A stretch of 53,762 nt of DNA from contig MSHH01000074.1 of assembly GCA_001941075.1 (NCBI GenBank), forward strand, positions 1-53,762, written 5' to 3'. This stretch comes from Oscillospiraceae bacterium Zagget6. Lineage in GTDB: Bacteria > Bacillota > Clostridia > Oscillospirales > Oscillospiraceae. This document shows, piece by piece, positions 25,419 to 34,788 of this stretch. The position numbers and the translations under genes were made by a program. The notes under the pieces were generated by a model, which was not told the origin of the DNA, searched no databases, and was given only the letters and a program-made list of their open reading frames with translations. Position 1 is the stretch's first letter, and every line of letters starts with the position of its first letter.

Positions 25419-26483
25419 TCAGCCTCTCCCCTCTTGACATGCTTTTTCCAGTGCCTGGAGCAGACGGGTATTTTCCGCCTCCGTCCGCACAGCGATGCGA
25501 TAATATCCCGCCCCAAGGCCGGGGAAGCCGGAGCAATCCCGAATAAGGATGTCCTGATGCAACAGCCGCTCCCGCAGGTCTGTCCAGCGGGAGGTATGCA
25601 ACAGCAGGTAGTTGGCCCGGCTGTCCCACACCCGGAAGCCCATGTTTCGCAGCTCCTCTGTCAGCCGCCGCCGCTGGGGGGCAACGGCGTCTCGTCCCAT
25701 ACGGGGCCAGTCGGGGCAACCCATAGCGGTGATACCCGCGTATTGGGCGGGGACGGAGACACCCCAGGGCTGTCCCGCCTGGGTTACCCGCTCCAGCAGC
25801 GCGGGGTCTCCGCAGAGCAAATACCCCAGCCGCAGACCGGGCATGGCGTAGCTTTTGGTCAGGGACCGGAGCAGCACCAGCTGGGGACACTCTGTCAGCA
25901 GGGGCCGCAGGTCGGTCTGGTACTCTGCATCCGTCAGGGTGAGAAAGCTCTCGTCCACCACCAACACGGTGTTTTGCGCCTGACAGCGGCGGCAAATCTC
26001 TGTCAGCAGCGGAGCCGGAATGGTCCGCCCGGTGGGGTTGTTAGGGTTGCAGAGAATGAGCAGGTCCAGTCCGGGCCGCAGCACCCGCAAAAGATCCTCT
26101 GTCACGTCAAAATCCCGCTCCGGCTTGAGGTAATGGGAAATTACTTTACACCAATTTGACCGAAGTGCGCGCTCATATTCCCCGAAGGTGGGGGACAAAA
26201 TCATAGCCCGTCGGGGGCGCAGCGCCAGCGCCAGCCGGTCCAGCAGCTCCGCCGCCCCGTTGCCGCAGAAGATTTGTTCCGTGGGTACGTTCTCCGCTTC
26301 GGCAATGGCCCGGCGCAGAGCGCGGCACTGGGGGTCAGGGTAGCGATTAGAGGCCGCAACGCCCTCCACAGCGGCTCTCGCCACCTCATCTGGCATCCCC
26401 AGGGGATTCAGGCTGGCGGAGAAGTCCAAAATCTCCCGCTCTCCCCAGGCGTAAACATCCCCTCCGTGGGTCACTTGTTTCAA
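25419..26483 (-). CDS. cobD: PLP-dependent threonine-phosphate decarboxylase
   Basis: This fold-type I aminotransferase-like enzyme makes aminopropanol phosphate for the nucleotide loop. Key parts are the start THGGDVY, NPNNPTGR, and SLTKSYAMPGLRLGYLL with the PLP lysine. The likely start is the TTG at 26483. It overlaps the cbiB stop as TTGA and has GAGGTG 8 nt upstream. An ATG six codons earlier (26501) is possible but has a poor ribosome site. Length from the TTG is 354 residues. A histidinol-phosphate aminotransferase role is unlikely in this context. Confidence 0.92.
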   Translation of the reverse strand: MKQVTHGGDVYAWGEREILDFSASLNPLGMPDEVARAAVEGVAASNRYPDPQCRALRRAIAEAENVPTEQIFCGNGAAELLDRLALALRPRRAMILSPTFGEYERALRSNWCKVISHYLKPERDFDVTEDLLRVLRPGLDLLILCNPNNPTGRTIPAPLLTEICRRCQAQNTVLVVDESFLTLTDAEYQTDLRPLLTECPQLVLLRSLTKSYAMPGLRLGYLLCGDPALLERVTQAGQPWGVSVPAQYAGITAMGCPDWPRMGRDAVAPQRRRLTEELRNMGFRVWDSRANYLLLHTSRWTDLRERLLHQDILIRDCSGFPGLGAGYYRIAVRTEAENTRLLQALEKACQEGRG

Positions 26484-27448
26484 GCTATCAGCACCTCGCA
26501 TAGCAGTAATCCCAGCCCGGCCAACGCCGCCGTCAGGCAGGCTGTGACTGCCATCAGCCGGTTGGCCCGGCGGATGTCCTCCGGTTGGATGGGACGCAAA
26601 TCGTCTCCAATAGTTGGTTTTTCCACCAATTTGCCAAAATAGAAGCTGTTTCCCCCCAGCTGGAGGTGCAGCGCCCCGGCGCAGGCCGCCTCGGTGTGGG
26701 CGGAGTTGGGGGACCTGTGGTTGAGCCTGTCCCGGCGGAACACCCGCCAGGCACTCCGTCCGTCCAGCCCGCAGAGGGGCGCGGCGGCGCACATCAGCGC
26801 TCCTGCCAGTCGCGCCGGGAGAAAGTTCACCAAATCGTCCAGCTTGGCCGCGAAACGGCCCCAGTTTTCGTACTTCTCGCTGTGGTAGCCCACCATAGAG
26901 TCCATGGTGTTGACCGCTTTGTAGGCCACACCCCACGCCGGGCCACCTATGACCATATAGACCAGCGGGGCCACGACCCCGTCGGAGGTGTTCTCCGCCA
27001 CCGTCTCTACAGCGGCGCGGGCCACTCCCGCCCGGTCCAACTGGGCGGTGTCCCGTCCCACAATGCGGGAGACCGCCTCCCGCCCCTCTTCCAGCGTGCC
27101 GGTTTGCAGGGCGCGATACACCTTGCCGCTCTCCCCTGCCAGGGACCGGGCCGCCAGCATATAGTAGCAAATCACGGCGGAAACCGCCCACCAGAGCCAG
27201 AAAGAGAACCTTCTGCATGTGTAAAGTAAAAACGCTGCACATCCAACCGTGACCGCCAGCACCAGCAAAACCATCACGGTCCCCCCGGCCCGTTCGCCTT
27301 GTGCCGTCTTGGGAAACCGGGGCCGAAGCACCTTTTCCAGCCAGGCGATCAGCCGTCCCATCCATCGGATGGGATGGGGCAGCCAGTAAGGGTCCCCCAG
27401 CAGCGCATCCAGCAGACACCCGGCCAGCAGGATGGAGAGCCTTACCAT
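26480..27448 (-). CDS. cbiB: Adenosylcobinamide-phosphate synthase
   Basis: CbiB is a membrane protein that attaches aminopropanol (phosphate) to adenosylcobyric acid. The 322 residues contain LLDALLGDPYWLPHPIRWMG, the family N-terminal signature, the ENTSDGVVAPLVY motif and several hydrophobic spans. It overlaps cobC by 7 nt upstream and cobD by 4 nt downstream. Confidence 0.95.
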   Translation of the reverse strand: MVRLSILLAGCLLDALLGDPYWLPHPIRWMGRLIAWLEKVLRPRFPKTAQGERAGGTVMVLLVLAVTVGCAAFLLYTCRRFSFWLWWAVSAVICYYMLAARSLAGESGKVYRALQTGTLEEGREAVSRIVGRDTAQLDRAGVARAAVETVAENTSDGVVAPLVYMVIGGPAWGVAYKAVNTMDSMVGYHSEKYENWGRFAAKLDDLVNFLPARLAGALMCAAAPLCGLDGRSAWRVFRRDRLNHRSPNSAHTEAACAGALHLQLGGNSFYFGKLVEKPTIGDDLRPIQPEDIRRANRLMAVTACLTAALAGLGLLLCEVLIA

Positions 27449-28041
27449 ATATTGTTTTCCCCCAACTGAGCGCGGAGGGTCAGGGTCAGCGTCTCCGGGT
27501 CAAAGTCCGTGTCAAAGCCGCCGCAGTTGGTGCTCTGCCAGTCGAAGTAGTTGCTCCTGGCGGGGACACCGTGCTGGCTCATCAGCGCCATCAGCACCCC
27601 GCCGTGGGCCACCACTGCGCCGGTGGTGATGCCCTCCGCCGCCACCTGCTCCGCCACGGTTTGCAGCGCGTCGGTGGTGCGCTGGACGAAGTCTCCCAGC
27701 GTCTCCCCGCCGGGGAACCCGGCCTGGGGGTCCTCCACGAACCAGCCGTCGTAGATGCTGGGGTCGTTGATCTCCTCCCAAGTCTTGCCCTCGCAGTCGC
27801 CAAAGCCCATCTCCCGCAGTCCCTCCAGATACACCCTGGGCGCGTCGGGATAGAACAGCTCCGCCGTGTGTATGGCCCGGCGCATGGGACTGACCCAGAT
27901 TTTTTCCACCGGGGGCAGGGTCCTCGCTCGTTCCTTCGCCTGCTCCACCCCCTGGGGGGCCAGTGGTTCGTCGGTGGAACCGATGTATTGCTTTTTCAGG
28001 TTGCCAGGGGTGGCCCCGTGGCGCAGCAACAACAGTCGCAT
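27442..28041 (-). CDS. cobC: Alpha-ribazole phosphatase (histidine phosphatase)
   Basis: The 199-residue phosphoglycerate-mutase-like protein starts MRLLLLRHGATPG, with the phospho-accepting His, and carries a second active-site His in AHGGVLMAL. In this cluster it should remove the phosphate of alpha-ribazole phosphate or cobalamin phosphate. I prefer the ATG at 28041, with GAGGA 6 nt upstream. The ATG at 28053, which would overlap the previous stop as ATGA, is an alternative adding four residues. Confidence 0.9.
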   Translation of the reverse strand: MRLLLLRHGATPGNLKKQYIGSTDEPLAPQGVEQAKERARTLPPVEKIWVSPMRRAIHTAELFYPDAPRVYLEGLREMGFGDCEGKTWEEINDPSIYDGWFVEDPQAGFPGGETLGDFVQRTTDALQTVAEQVAAEGITTGAVVAHGGVLMALMSQHGVPARSNYFDWQSTNCGGFDTDFDPETLTLTLRAQLGENNIW

Positions 28042-28049
28042 AAAATTCC

Positions 28050-28418
28050 TCATTTCAAACGCATGGAGAGGCCGCAGAACACCCGCTCCACGCTCTCCGC
28101 CTGTTCCGCAAGGTCACAGCAGAGACGGCCCACCGTCTCCCGCCAGACCCGTTCCTCTGGCTGCACCGGAATAACCCCGCAGCCCACCTCATCACAGAGG
28201 ATGATAACGTCCGGGTTTGCTTCCAGCAGCTCCTCTGTCAGCCGTTGGGGACTTTTCCCCGCCTCCAGCGCGGCGCGGATTGCGGCGTGGAAGTGGTCAA
28301 AAACCTGTCCCGTTTGCGCGGCGAAAAAGGTCTCCGTTACATCCGCCAGGGTGCAGTTGTAAGTGCACAGGGCATAGGACAGCTTGCCCTGTCCCGCGCC
28401 GCCGATAATCAAGCGCAT
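28050..28418 (-). CDS. Short CobU-like protein (second CobU paralogue)
   Basis: The 122-residue protein aligns by eye with both ends of CobU (cobinamide kinase/guanylyltransferase). The N-terminus has IIGGAGQGKL, a P-loop in which the residue after Lys12 is Leu rather than Ser/Thr. The middle of CobU, including the guanylylated His region, is absent. The C-terminus has CDEVGCGVIP (75-84) and ends in VFCGLSMRLK, close to the canonical CobU end. A separate full-length cobU lies two genes upstream. The gene is intact, with coupled neighbours, so it is probably functional, but its role is unknown. Options are a partner or regulator of CobU, or a separate kinase. Confidence 0.75.
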   Translation of the reverse strand: MRLIIGGAGQGKLSYALCTYNCTLADVTETFFAAQTGQVFDHFHAAIRAALEAGKSPQRLTEELLEANPDVIILCDEVGCGVIPVQPEERVWRETVGRLCCDLAEQAESVERVFCGLSMRLK

Positions 28419-28428
28419 AATTTCCCCC

Positions 28429-29184
28429 TTACCCGGCCACGGCTACCGCCAGCACCATCCCCAACTCCAGCAGTTGGAGCTGGCACCCCGCCAGGTCGCC
28501 GGTGAGACCGCCGAACTCCCGCCTGGTCATGCGGTAAAAGCCCAGCGCCACCAGCGCGGCGCAGACCGTCGCCCAGCGCCCCGCAGCGCTCCAGCACAAC
28601 AGGAACGCCAGACATCCCCCCAGCCACAGGCCACACAGCAGTCGATTCCAGCCGGTAGCGGCGGCGTCAGTGAAGGTGGCCAGCAGACCGGAGCCACGAG
28701 CGTTTTTCCGGGTGACGGCTGCCAGCGCCGTCCAACTCCGCGAAACCACCGGGATGATCGCCAGCAGTACCAGATTGTCCGATGTCAAATCCACGTCCAG
28801 CCAGGCGGCGAAGAACAGCAGCAGGTATAGTATGCAGCCCATGACGCCGAAGGCCCCTATGTGGGAATCTTTCATAATTTCCAGCTTGCGCTCCCGGCTT
28901 TGGTGGGACCCCAAGGCGTCACAGGCGTCACACAGTCCGTCCAAATGGATGCCGCCGGAGAGGGCGATGGGCATCAGCAGTGCCACCGCGCCGGTCAGCG
29001 CCGGTCCCAACTCCAGCCACAGGGCCAGCCGCAGCCACAGCCACAGCGCTCCGCCGATGACTCCGCCCACCACCGGCAGACAGGGGAATACCCATTGCAT
29101 ATTTTCCTCTCTCCACTGGACGTTTGGCATGGGAATGGCGGAATAGAGGGAAAAGGTCAGCGTCAGCGACCGAAACAGGTTCAC
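28429..29184 (-). CDS. cobS: Cobalamin (5'-phosphate) synthase
   Basis: CobS joins GDP-cobinamide with alpha-ribazole (phosphate) in the membrane. The 251 residues are strongly hydrophobic and contain GGIHLDGLCDACDALGS, the Asp-rich signature of the family. The GTG at 29184 overlaps the cobU stop as GTGA. Confidence 0.95.
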   Translation of the reverse strand: MNLFRSLTLTFSLYSAIPMPNVQWREENMQWVFPCLPVVGGVIGGALWLWLRLALWLELGPALTGAVALLMPIALSGGIHLDGLCDACDALGSHQSRERKLEIMKDSHIGAFGVMGCILYLLLFFAAWLDVDLTSDNLVLLAIIPVVSRSWTALAAVTRKNARGSGLLATFTDAAATGWNRLLCGLWLGGCLAFLLCWSAAGRWATVCAALVALGFYRMTRREFGGLTGDLAGCQLQLLELGMVLAVAVAG

Positions 29185-29702
29185 GGTTTTTCCCCCTTCC
29201 AGAAAATCGGTATCCCGGCGGCGACCTCCACCACCCGGTCCGCCTGGGCCGCCAGCTGGCGGTTCAGCCGGGCCAATACGTCCAAATAGCGGGCCGTCTC
29301 CTGGGGATAGGCCACGCCGTCAGAGAAAATCTCGTTGGTCACAATGACCAGCTCCCCCGCTTGGGCGCGGATGGAATCAACGCCCGTCAAAATACGCTCT
29401 TCTGCCCCGGCGAACCCGGCGCCGCCGAAGCACTCGTTGGCTGTCAGGTTGGATAGATCCTCCAGCAACACTGCGCCGCCAGATGAAACCTTCACTTCGG
29501 CCAGATTGAGAGGCTGCTCTACCGTGAAAAAGCCCTTCCCGGCGCGGAGGCGGCGGTGACGTTCCACTCGCTGCCGTCCTTCCTCCCCCCACGCCTGCAT
29601 AGTGGCCAGGTAAACACGGGGTGCGGCGGCTGATTGGACAATCAGCGATTCCGCATAGGCGGATTTTCCGCTGCCCGCCCCGCCGGAAACCAGTGTCATC
29701 AT
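29181..29702 (-). CDS. cobU: Adenosylcobinamide kinase / guanylyltransferase
   Basis: The 173-residue protein is of normal CobU length. It has a P-loop GGAGSGKS (7-14), the RVERHRRLR segment whose His49 should carry GMP, and LLEDLSNL. The usual NEVGxGIVP motif reads NEIFSDGVAYP (123-133), which is degenerate. The ATG at 29702 overlaps the cobT stop (ATGA), and a second ATG follows directly. The short paralogue downstream retains the motif that this copy has lost. Confidence 0.92.
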   Translation of the reverse strand: MMTLVSGGAGSGKSAYAESLIVQSAAAPRVYLATMQAWGEEGRQRVERHRRLRAGKGFFTVEQPLNLAEVKVSSGGAVLLEDLSNLTANECFGGAGFAGAEERILTGVDSIRAQAGELVIVTNEIFSDGVAYPQETARYLDVLARLNRQLAAQADRVVEVAAGIPIFWKGEKP

Positions 29703-30757
29703 ACCTGTTCCGTGTACGCCTCCATGTGCATCTCCCCAAAGGAAGGGGTGTCCCGGTAGACCGCCAGGGCCATGTCCAGCAGGGGCATCAGCGCCACCGC
29801 GCCGGTGCCCTCCCCCAGACACATTTCCGCCCGGAGGATGGGGGAAAGGCCCAACGTCTCCATCAGCAGCTGTACCGCCGGTTCGCTGGACTGGTGGCTG
29901 GGGATGAGGTAGTCCCGGACGGCAGGGCAGAGCCGCACCGCCGCCAGCGCCGCAGCCCCGGCGATGAAGCCGTCCATCACCACGGGGACGTGGTAGACCG
30001 CGCCGCCCAGGTACAGCCCCACCATGCCCGCCAGGTCCAGGCCGCCCACCTTCGCCAGCACATCAATGCTGTCGTTTGGGTCCGGCTGGTGGAGTTCAAT
30101 GGCGCGGGAGATCACCGCCCGTTTCCGCTCCAGCCCGGCGGTGGAGAGGCCCGCGCCCCGGCCCGTCACCTGCTCCACGGGCGCGCCCAGCAGAACCGCC
30201 GTTACTGCGGAAGAGGAGGTGGTGTTGCCAATGCCCATCTCACCGGTGGCGAGGAGCCGATAGCCCTTATCTTTGCACTCTTTGACCAAGGAGATACCCG
30301 TCTCGATGGCCTGTACCGCTTCGGCACGGCTCATGGCCGGTTCTTTGGCAAGGTTGCCGGTTCCCCGGCGCACCGACCGTTGCAGCACCCCCGGCTCTGT
30401 CACTTCCCGGCAAAGGCCGATGTCCACGGGCAGAATGTCCGCACCGGCCACCTGCGCCATGCGGCAGACCGGGGTGGTCCCTCTGGCGAAGCTCTCCGCC
30501 ACCAGCGCTGTCACCTCCTGGCCGCACTGGGTCACGCCTTCAGCTACCACGCCGTTGTCGGCACAGAAGGCCACCACCACCTTGCGGCTCAGGTCGATTT
30601 GGGCGTTGCCGGTGATGCCTGCGATTTGAACGAGCAACTCCTCCAGTTTTCCCAGGGAATGGAGGGGCTTTGCCACACTGTCCCAGTTCCGCCGGGCCTG
30701 CTCCATGGCGGAGGCGTTGAGCGGTTCGATTTTTTGACAGGTTTCGTTCAGGTTCAT
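29699..30757 (-). CDS. cobT: Nicotinate-nucleotide:DMB phosphoribosyltransferase
   Basis: CobT makes alpha-ribazole phosphate from nicotinate mononucleotide and the lower-ligand base. The 352 residues include GEMGIGNTTSSSA and the catalytic Glu in LGEGTGAVAL. The source of dimethylbenzimidazole is not in the window (no bluB or bza genes seen). It overlaps cbiA and cobU by ATGA junctions. Confidence 0.96.
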   Translation of the reverse strand: MNLNETCQKIEPLNASAMEQARRNWDSVAKPLHSLGKLEELLVQIAGITGNAQIDLSRKVVVAFCADNGVVAEGVTQCGQEVTALVAESFARGTTPVCRMAQVAGADILPVDIGLCREVTEPGVLQRSVRRGTGNLAKEPAMSRAEAVQAIETGISLVKECKDKGYRLLATGEMGIGNTTSSSAVTAVLLGAPVEQVTGRGAGLSTAGLERKRAVISRAIELHQPDPNDSIDVLAKVGGLDLAGMVGLYLGGAVYHVPVVMDGFIAGAAALAAVRLCPAVRDYLIPSHQSSEPAVQLLMETLGLSPILRAEMCLGEGTGAVALMPLLDMALAVYRDTPSFGEMHMEAYTEQV

Positions 30758-32115
30758 TTTCCTTTCCTCCGGTACGCTGCGGCCTTGGACAGAAACCGCG
30801 CCGCTGCGTTGGGATTTGCGTAAAAGGCCAGGTGTGGGAACCCGGCGTAAAGGGTTTCACTGGCGACGGCGCAGTCCCAGCCCCGGTTCGAGAGGGGCTT
30901 TTGTGCGTGGAAAGCGTCGCCGGGCGCGTTGCTGTCCCAGTAGTGGAACTCGTGAGCGCGAAGGGTCTCCCCTGCCCCGCAGAGCAGGTTGTCCCGTTTG
31001 GCGGTCAGCGTCACATAGCCGAACCGCTGGAGCCGGGGGGTACGGTAGCCCCGCCCTGGCAACGCGCCGCACATGGGCCAGCGGTTGCCCTCGCCATCCT
31101 CCAACTCCTGTTGCAGGTAGAGGAACCCACCGCACTCCGCAATGGTAGGCAGTCCTTCTACCACGGCCCGGCGAATCTCCGCCCGGAGACCGGTCTGCCC
31201 GCTGAGCCGGGCGGCGTACAGCTCCGGGTAGCCCCCTGGCAGGTACAGCCCCTGACAAGGGGGCAGCTTTTCATCCTGGAGGGGGGAGAAATACACCAGC
31301 TTTCCTCCCAACTGCTCCAGCAACTCCAGGTTGTCTTGATAGACGAAGCAAAAGGCTTCGTCCTTTGCCACGGCAATGACCGGATTTCCCCGCACTGGCT
31401 CCGGCAGGGCCGGGGCTGTTGTTGGAACATCAGGGGCGGTTTGTGCCAGGGCCAGCAGGCCATTCAAATTCACCGATTGTTCCACCTGAGCCGCCAGGAG
31501 GGTCATTTTCTCCCGCAGTCCCGCCACCTCGTCGGCGGTGAGCAGCCCCAGGTGGCGGCTCTCAATGGAGCACTGGGGCAGGCTGGGCAAATAGCCGTAG
31601 ACCGGCACCCCGCACCGCTCCTCGATGACCTCTTTCAGCCGGGGGTACAGGCCGGGAGAGACCCGGTTGAGCAAGATTCCCCGGATGTGGCTCTCCGTCT
31701 GGAACCGCAAAAATCCCAAAATTGTGGCGCACAGGGAGACTGCGCCGCCTCGTCCGTCCACCACCAGTACGGCGGGGGTCTGGGTTTCCCGGGCCAGCGC
31801 CCAGGCGGAGGCGTCGCTGGTCAGGGCGACACCGTCGTAGTAGCCCATAGCCCCCTCCAGCACCATCACACCCCGGCCCGCTCCGTGGCGGTGCAGGAGA
31901 TAGCAGGTGGTGTCCGGCCCGTAGAAGAACAAATCCAGATTGCGGCTCTCCGCCCCGATGACCCGACTGTGGAACATGGGGTCGATGTAATCCGGGCCGC
32001 TTTTGCAGGCCATGGGCCGCAGGCCCCGGTTCACCAGCGCCTGCAAAATGCCGCAGGTGAAGGTGGTCTTGCCGCAGCCGCTGCCCGTCCCGGAAATCAG
32101 CAGCCGCGGGGTCAT
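30754..32115 (-). CDS. cbiA: Cobyrinate a,c-diamide synthase
   Basis: CbiA amidates the a and c side chains of cobyrinate. The 453 residues begin TPRLLISGTGSGCGKTT, a P-loop, followed by a DethioB-synthase-like domain and a C-terminal glutaminase domain with AECGGFLYLQ (nucleophile Cys). The ATG at 32115 overlaps the cbiET stop. The earlier open frame lies within cbiET. Confidence 0.96.
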   Translation of the reverse strand: MTPRLLISGTGSGCGKTTFTCGILQALVNRGLRPMACKSGPDYIDPMFHSRVIGAESRNLDLFFYGPDTTCYLLHRHGAGRGVMVLEGAMGYYDGVALTSDASAWALARETQTPAVLVVDGRGGAVSLCATILGFLRFQTESHIRGILLNRVSPGLYPRLKEVIEERCGVPVYGYLPSLPQCSIESRHLGLLTADEVAGLREKMTLLAAQVEQSVNLNGLLALAQTAPDVPTTAPALPEPVRGNPVIAVAKDEAFCFVYQDNLELLEQLGGKLVYFSPLQDEKLPPCQGLYLPGGYPELYAARLSGQTGLRAEIRRAVVEGLPTIAECGGFLYLQQELEDGEGNRWPMCGALPGRGYRTPRLQRFGYVTLTAKRDNLLCGAGETLRAHEFHYWDSNAPGDAFHAQKPLSNRGWDCAVASETLYAGFPHLAFYANPNAAARFLSKAAAYRRKGK

Positions 32116-33314
32116 GCTGGGTTCTCCATGGAAATCAGATAGACCGGGTTTTCCGCCTTCATCATGTGATAGCTGCCCACCGGGGCCGACCTGGAGACAG
32201 CCACCTGTACCACCTCTGTCTCCTGAAAGCGGAACCGCTTCATCATGTCCAGAGCGGCGGTCAGCGTCTCCAGCGTGACGGCGGAGACGACAATACGCAC
32301 GGCGGCGTTCTTCTCCAGCGCGGCGGCGACGACGCCGCGCAGCTCTCCGCCGCTGCCCCCCACAAAGACCCGGTCCGGGGCAGGCAGGGCCTCCAGACAG
32401 GCGGGGGCCTCCCCTTCTGTCAAGTGGAGGTTGGAGAGACAAAACTTATCCCGGTTCTGGCGGATCAGGCTGGCCGCGTCCGGCTTCCGCTCCACGGCGC
32501 AGACCTGTCCCTCCGGCACGCGCAGGGCGCACTCCACCGAGACGGAGCCGGTGCCCGCCCCCACGTCCCAGACCGTGTCCCCGCCCCTCAACCGGAGCTT
32601 GGACACCGCCAGGGCGCGAACCTCCTCTTTGGTCATGGGGACCTTTCCCCGGAGAAAAGCGCTGTCCGGCAGACCGGGGGCCTGAAACTCCGGCTGTATC
32701 GGGTGGGGGTTCTCCACCAGCAACACCGCCAGATTTTCAAACTTCTGCTCTGCCAGTTCCGCCACGGTGCCGTGCAGAATGCGCTCGTTGGGATAGGAGA
32801 GCCACTCCCCCGCCCAGGCGGTGAGATGTCCCAGTCCCGCGTCCGCCAGCTGGCGGCAGAGCCGTTCTACACGAAAGGCCCCGCCGGTCAAAGCGAAGGT
32901 TTTCTCATGGTTCTGGACGGCGGAGACAATTCTCCCATCCCGCCCGTGGCAGGAGATGGAATACACATCCTGCCAAGGGATGCGGCATCTGGCGCAGAAG
33001 TAGGACAGGGATGAGACGCCGGGCAGACTGACAACCTCGTACCCGTCCAGCAGCGGATAGAGGCTTTTTGCCCCGCTGTAAAATCCGATGTCCCCGGACA
33101 GCAGGATCGACGCCTGCTCTCCATCCCAGTCCGCAAGGGCGGCGGCGATGTCTCCCGGCTTCACCAGCGGTTTTTGAGGGATGTTCAGCCCGGCAAATTC
33201 CGCCAGCAGCCGCTCCGCGCCCAGCAGCAGGTCGCTGCACTGAATGGCCCGCTCCGCCTCTTGCGTCAGCAGGTCCGGGTTGCCCATGCCCACGCCGATC
33301 AGATACACCTTCAT
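32112..33314 (-). CDS. cbiET: Bifunctional precorrin-6B C5,15-methyltransferase / decarboxylase
   Basis: This is a CbiE-CbiT fusion of 400 residues (CobL type). The N-terminal CbiE half has VYLIGVGMGNPDLLT, and the C-terminal CbiT half has the SAM motif VWDVGAGTGSVSVECAL. Together they methylate C-5 and C-15 and decarboxylate the C-12 acetate. ATGA overlaps link it to cbiJ and cbiA. Confidence 0.95.
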   Translation of the reverse strand: MKVYLIGVGMGNPDLLTQEAERAIQCSDLLLGAERLLAEFAGLNIPQKPLVKPGDIAAALADWDGEQASILLSGDIGFYSGAKSLYPLLDGYEVVSLPGVSSLSYFCARCRIPWQDVYSISCHGRDGRIVSAVQNHEKTFALTGGAFRVERLCRQLADAGLGHLTAWAGEWLSYPNERILHGTVAELAEQKFENLAVLLVENPHPIQPEFQAPGLPDSAFLRGKVPMTKEEVRALAVSKLRLRGGDTVWDVGAGTGSVSVECALRVPEGQVCAVERKPDAASLIRQNRDKFCLSNLHLTEGEAPACLEALPAPDRVFVGGSGGELRGVVAAALEKNAAVRIVVSAVTLETLTAALDMMKRFRFQETEVVQVAVSRSAPVGSYHMMKAENPVYLISMENPA

Positions 33315-34066
33315 GGGGTCTCTCCTTTAAATTCTGTCAGCAATTCTTCCATCGTCAGGCCGGTCTCCCGGCTGGGCCGCTGGATCACCAGCAGCGCCGA
33401 CCCGGCATCTTGGGCGGCCTCCGCCTTTTCCCAAAAGCCCCCGGCTTTGCCGGAGCGCTTAGTCACCAGCGTCTGGATGTGGAATTGCCGCAGCAGCGCC
33501 AGGTTCAGCTCTTTGGAAAAGGGGCCGTGCATGGCGATGATGTGGTTGGGGGGATACCCCAGGGAGAGGGCCAGGTGCAGCGATTCCTCGCTGGCGAGGA
33601 TACGCACCCACAGCCGCTGCTCATACCCCTCCACGGCGGTGAACGTCGCCAAATCCTTGCTGCCGGTGGTGAGCAGAACGTTTCCCGGTAAATCATTCAA
33701 CCGCTGAGCAGCCTCCTGTGCGTTGGCGGCGGTGAGCCAGCCAGGTTCCTCCTGCCCCTCCGGGCGGAGCAGCCGACGGTAGGGCACCCCCACCTTTTCC
33801 GCTGCGGCGCGGATGTTCTCGGTGGCTCGGTCCGCATAGGGGTGGGTAGCGTCGATGACCGCCAGAAAAGGGCGGGAACCCATCCACTCCGCCATCTCCG
33901 CTGTGTCCAGCCGTCCCACCCGCACGTCGGCGGCGCAGTCAGCCAACATCAGCGCGCCATAGTTTGTGGCAACACTGACCGCGACCCGGTAGCCACGCTG
34001 GGGCAGCAGACGGGCCAGCTCCGTTCCCTCGCTGGTGCCGCCGAAAATCAGCAGTTCGCCCTTCAT
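33311..34066 (-). CDS. cbiJ: Cobalt-precorrin-6A reductase
   Basis: The 251-residue reductase starts LLIFGGTSEGTELARLL, the NAD(P)H-binding loop of CbiJ/CobK, and contains VIDATHPYADRATEN, a family hallmark. It reduces the corrin macrocycle after ring contraction and sits between cbiH and cbiET with 4-nt overlaps. Confidence 0.95.
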   Translation of the reverse strand: MKGELLIFGGTSEGTELARLLPQRGYRVAVSVATNYGALMLADCAADVRVGRLDTAEMAEWMGSRPFLAVIDATHPYADRATENIRAAAEKVGVPYRRLLRPEGQEEPGWLTAANAQEAAQRLNDLPGNVLLTTGSKDLATFTAVEGYEQRLWVRILASEESLHLALSLGYPPNHIIAMHGPFSKELNLALLRQFHIQTLVTKRSGKAGGFWEKAEAAQDAGSALLVIQRPSRETGLTMEELLTEFKGETP

Positions 34067-34788
34067 CGCTGGAGATACCCCCGGGGCGTCACCAGCTTGT
34101 CGTCGATGATTTTCGTCTGGCTGCTGCCGATGTAAACGGTGGTAAACATATCCACCTCCGCATCCCGCAGCTGGGACAGAGGCAGCACCACCGCCCGCTC
34201 TCCCTCACGGCCAATGTTCTGCACATAACCGGAGGGGGTCTCCGGGGACCTGTGACGCAAAACGATGTCACAGGCCCGGCGCAGGTGGTCTCTCCTCCGG
34301 CGGCTGGCGGGGTTGTACAGGCAGAGGACAAAGTCCCCACGGGCGGCGCAGTCCAGCCGCTTTTCGATGACCTCTATGGGGGTCATCAGGTCAGAGAGGG
34401 AAATCACCGCAAAGTCGTGGTTTAGCGGCGCGCCCAGCACAGCGCTGCCACCGGTGGCCGCCGTCACACCGGGAACTACCTCAATTTCAATGGGCGGGTA
34501 TTCTTCCGCCAGCTCATAGCACAGGGAGGCCATGCCGTACACGCCGGGGTCGCCGGAGCAAACCATGGCCACGGTCTGCTCTGCCGCCGCCTGGAGCGCC
34601 ATTCGGCATCGCTCCTCCTCCCGGCGCATGGGGGTGGAGAGGGTGGGTTTCCCCGGGAAATCTGCCTTTACCAGGTCGATATAAGTGGTGTAGCCCACCA
34701 ACAGGTCGCTCTCCGCCAGGGCTTCCCTGGCGCGGAGGGTCAAATCCCGGCCTCCGCCGGGGCCGAGGCCCACGATATAGAGCTTCAT
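34063..34788 (-). CDS. cbiH: Cobalt-factor III C17-methyltransferase
   Basis: The 241-residue methylase begins LYIVGLGPGGGRDLT and has VCSGDPGVYGMA, both SAM-binding loops. CbiH performs the ring contraction of the anaerobic route together with C-17 methylation. The chain is close to the CobJ/CbiH minimum and has no extra ferredoxin-like domain. It overlaps cbiG and cbiJ by ATGA. Confidence 0.95.
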   Translation of the reverse strand: MKLYIVGLGPGGGRDLTLRAREALAESDLLVGYTTYIDLVKADFPGKPTLSTPMRREEERCRMALQAAAEQTVAMVCSGDPGVYGMASLCYELAEEYPPIEIEVVPGVTAATGGSAVLGAPLNHDFAVISLSDLMTPIEVIEKRLDCAARGDFVLCLYNPASRRRRDHLRRACDIVLRHRSPETPSGYVQNIGREGERAVVLPLSQLRDAEVDMFTTVYIGSSQTKIIDDKLVTPRGYLQR

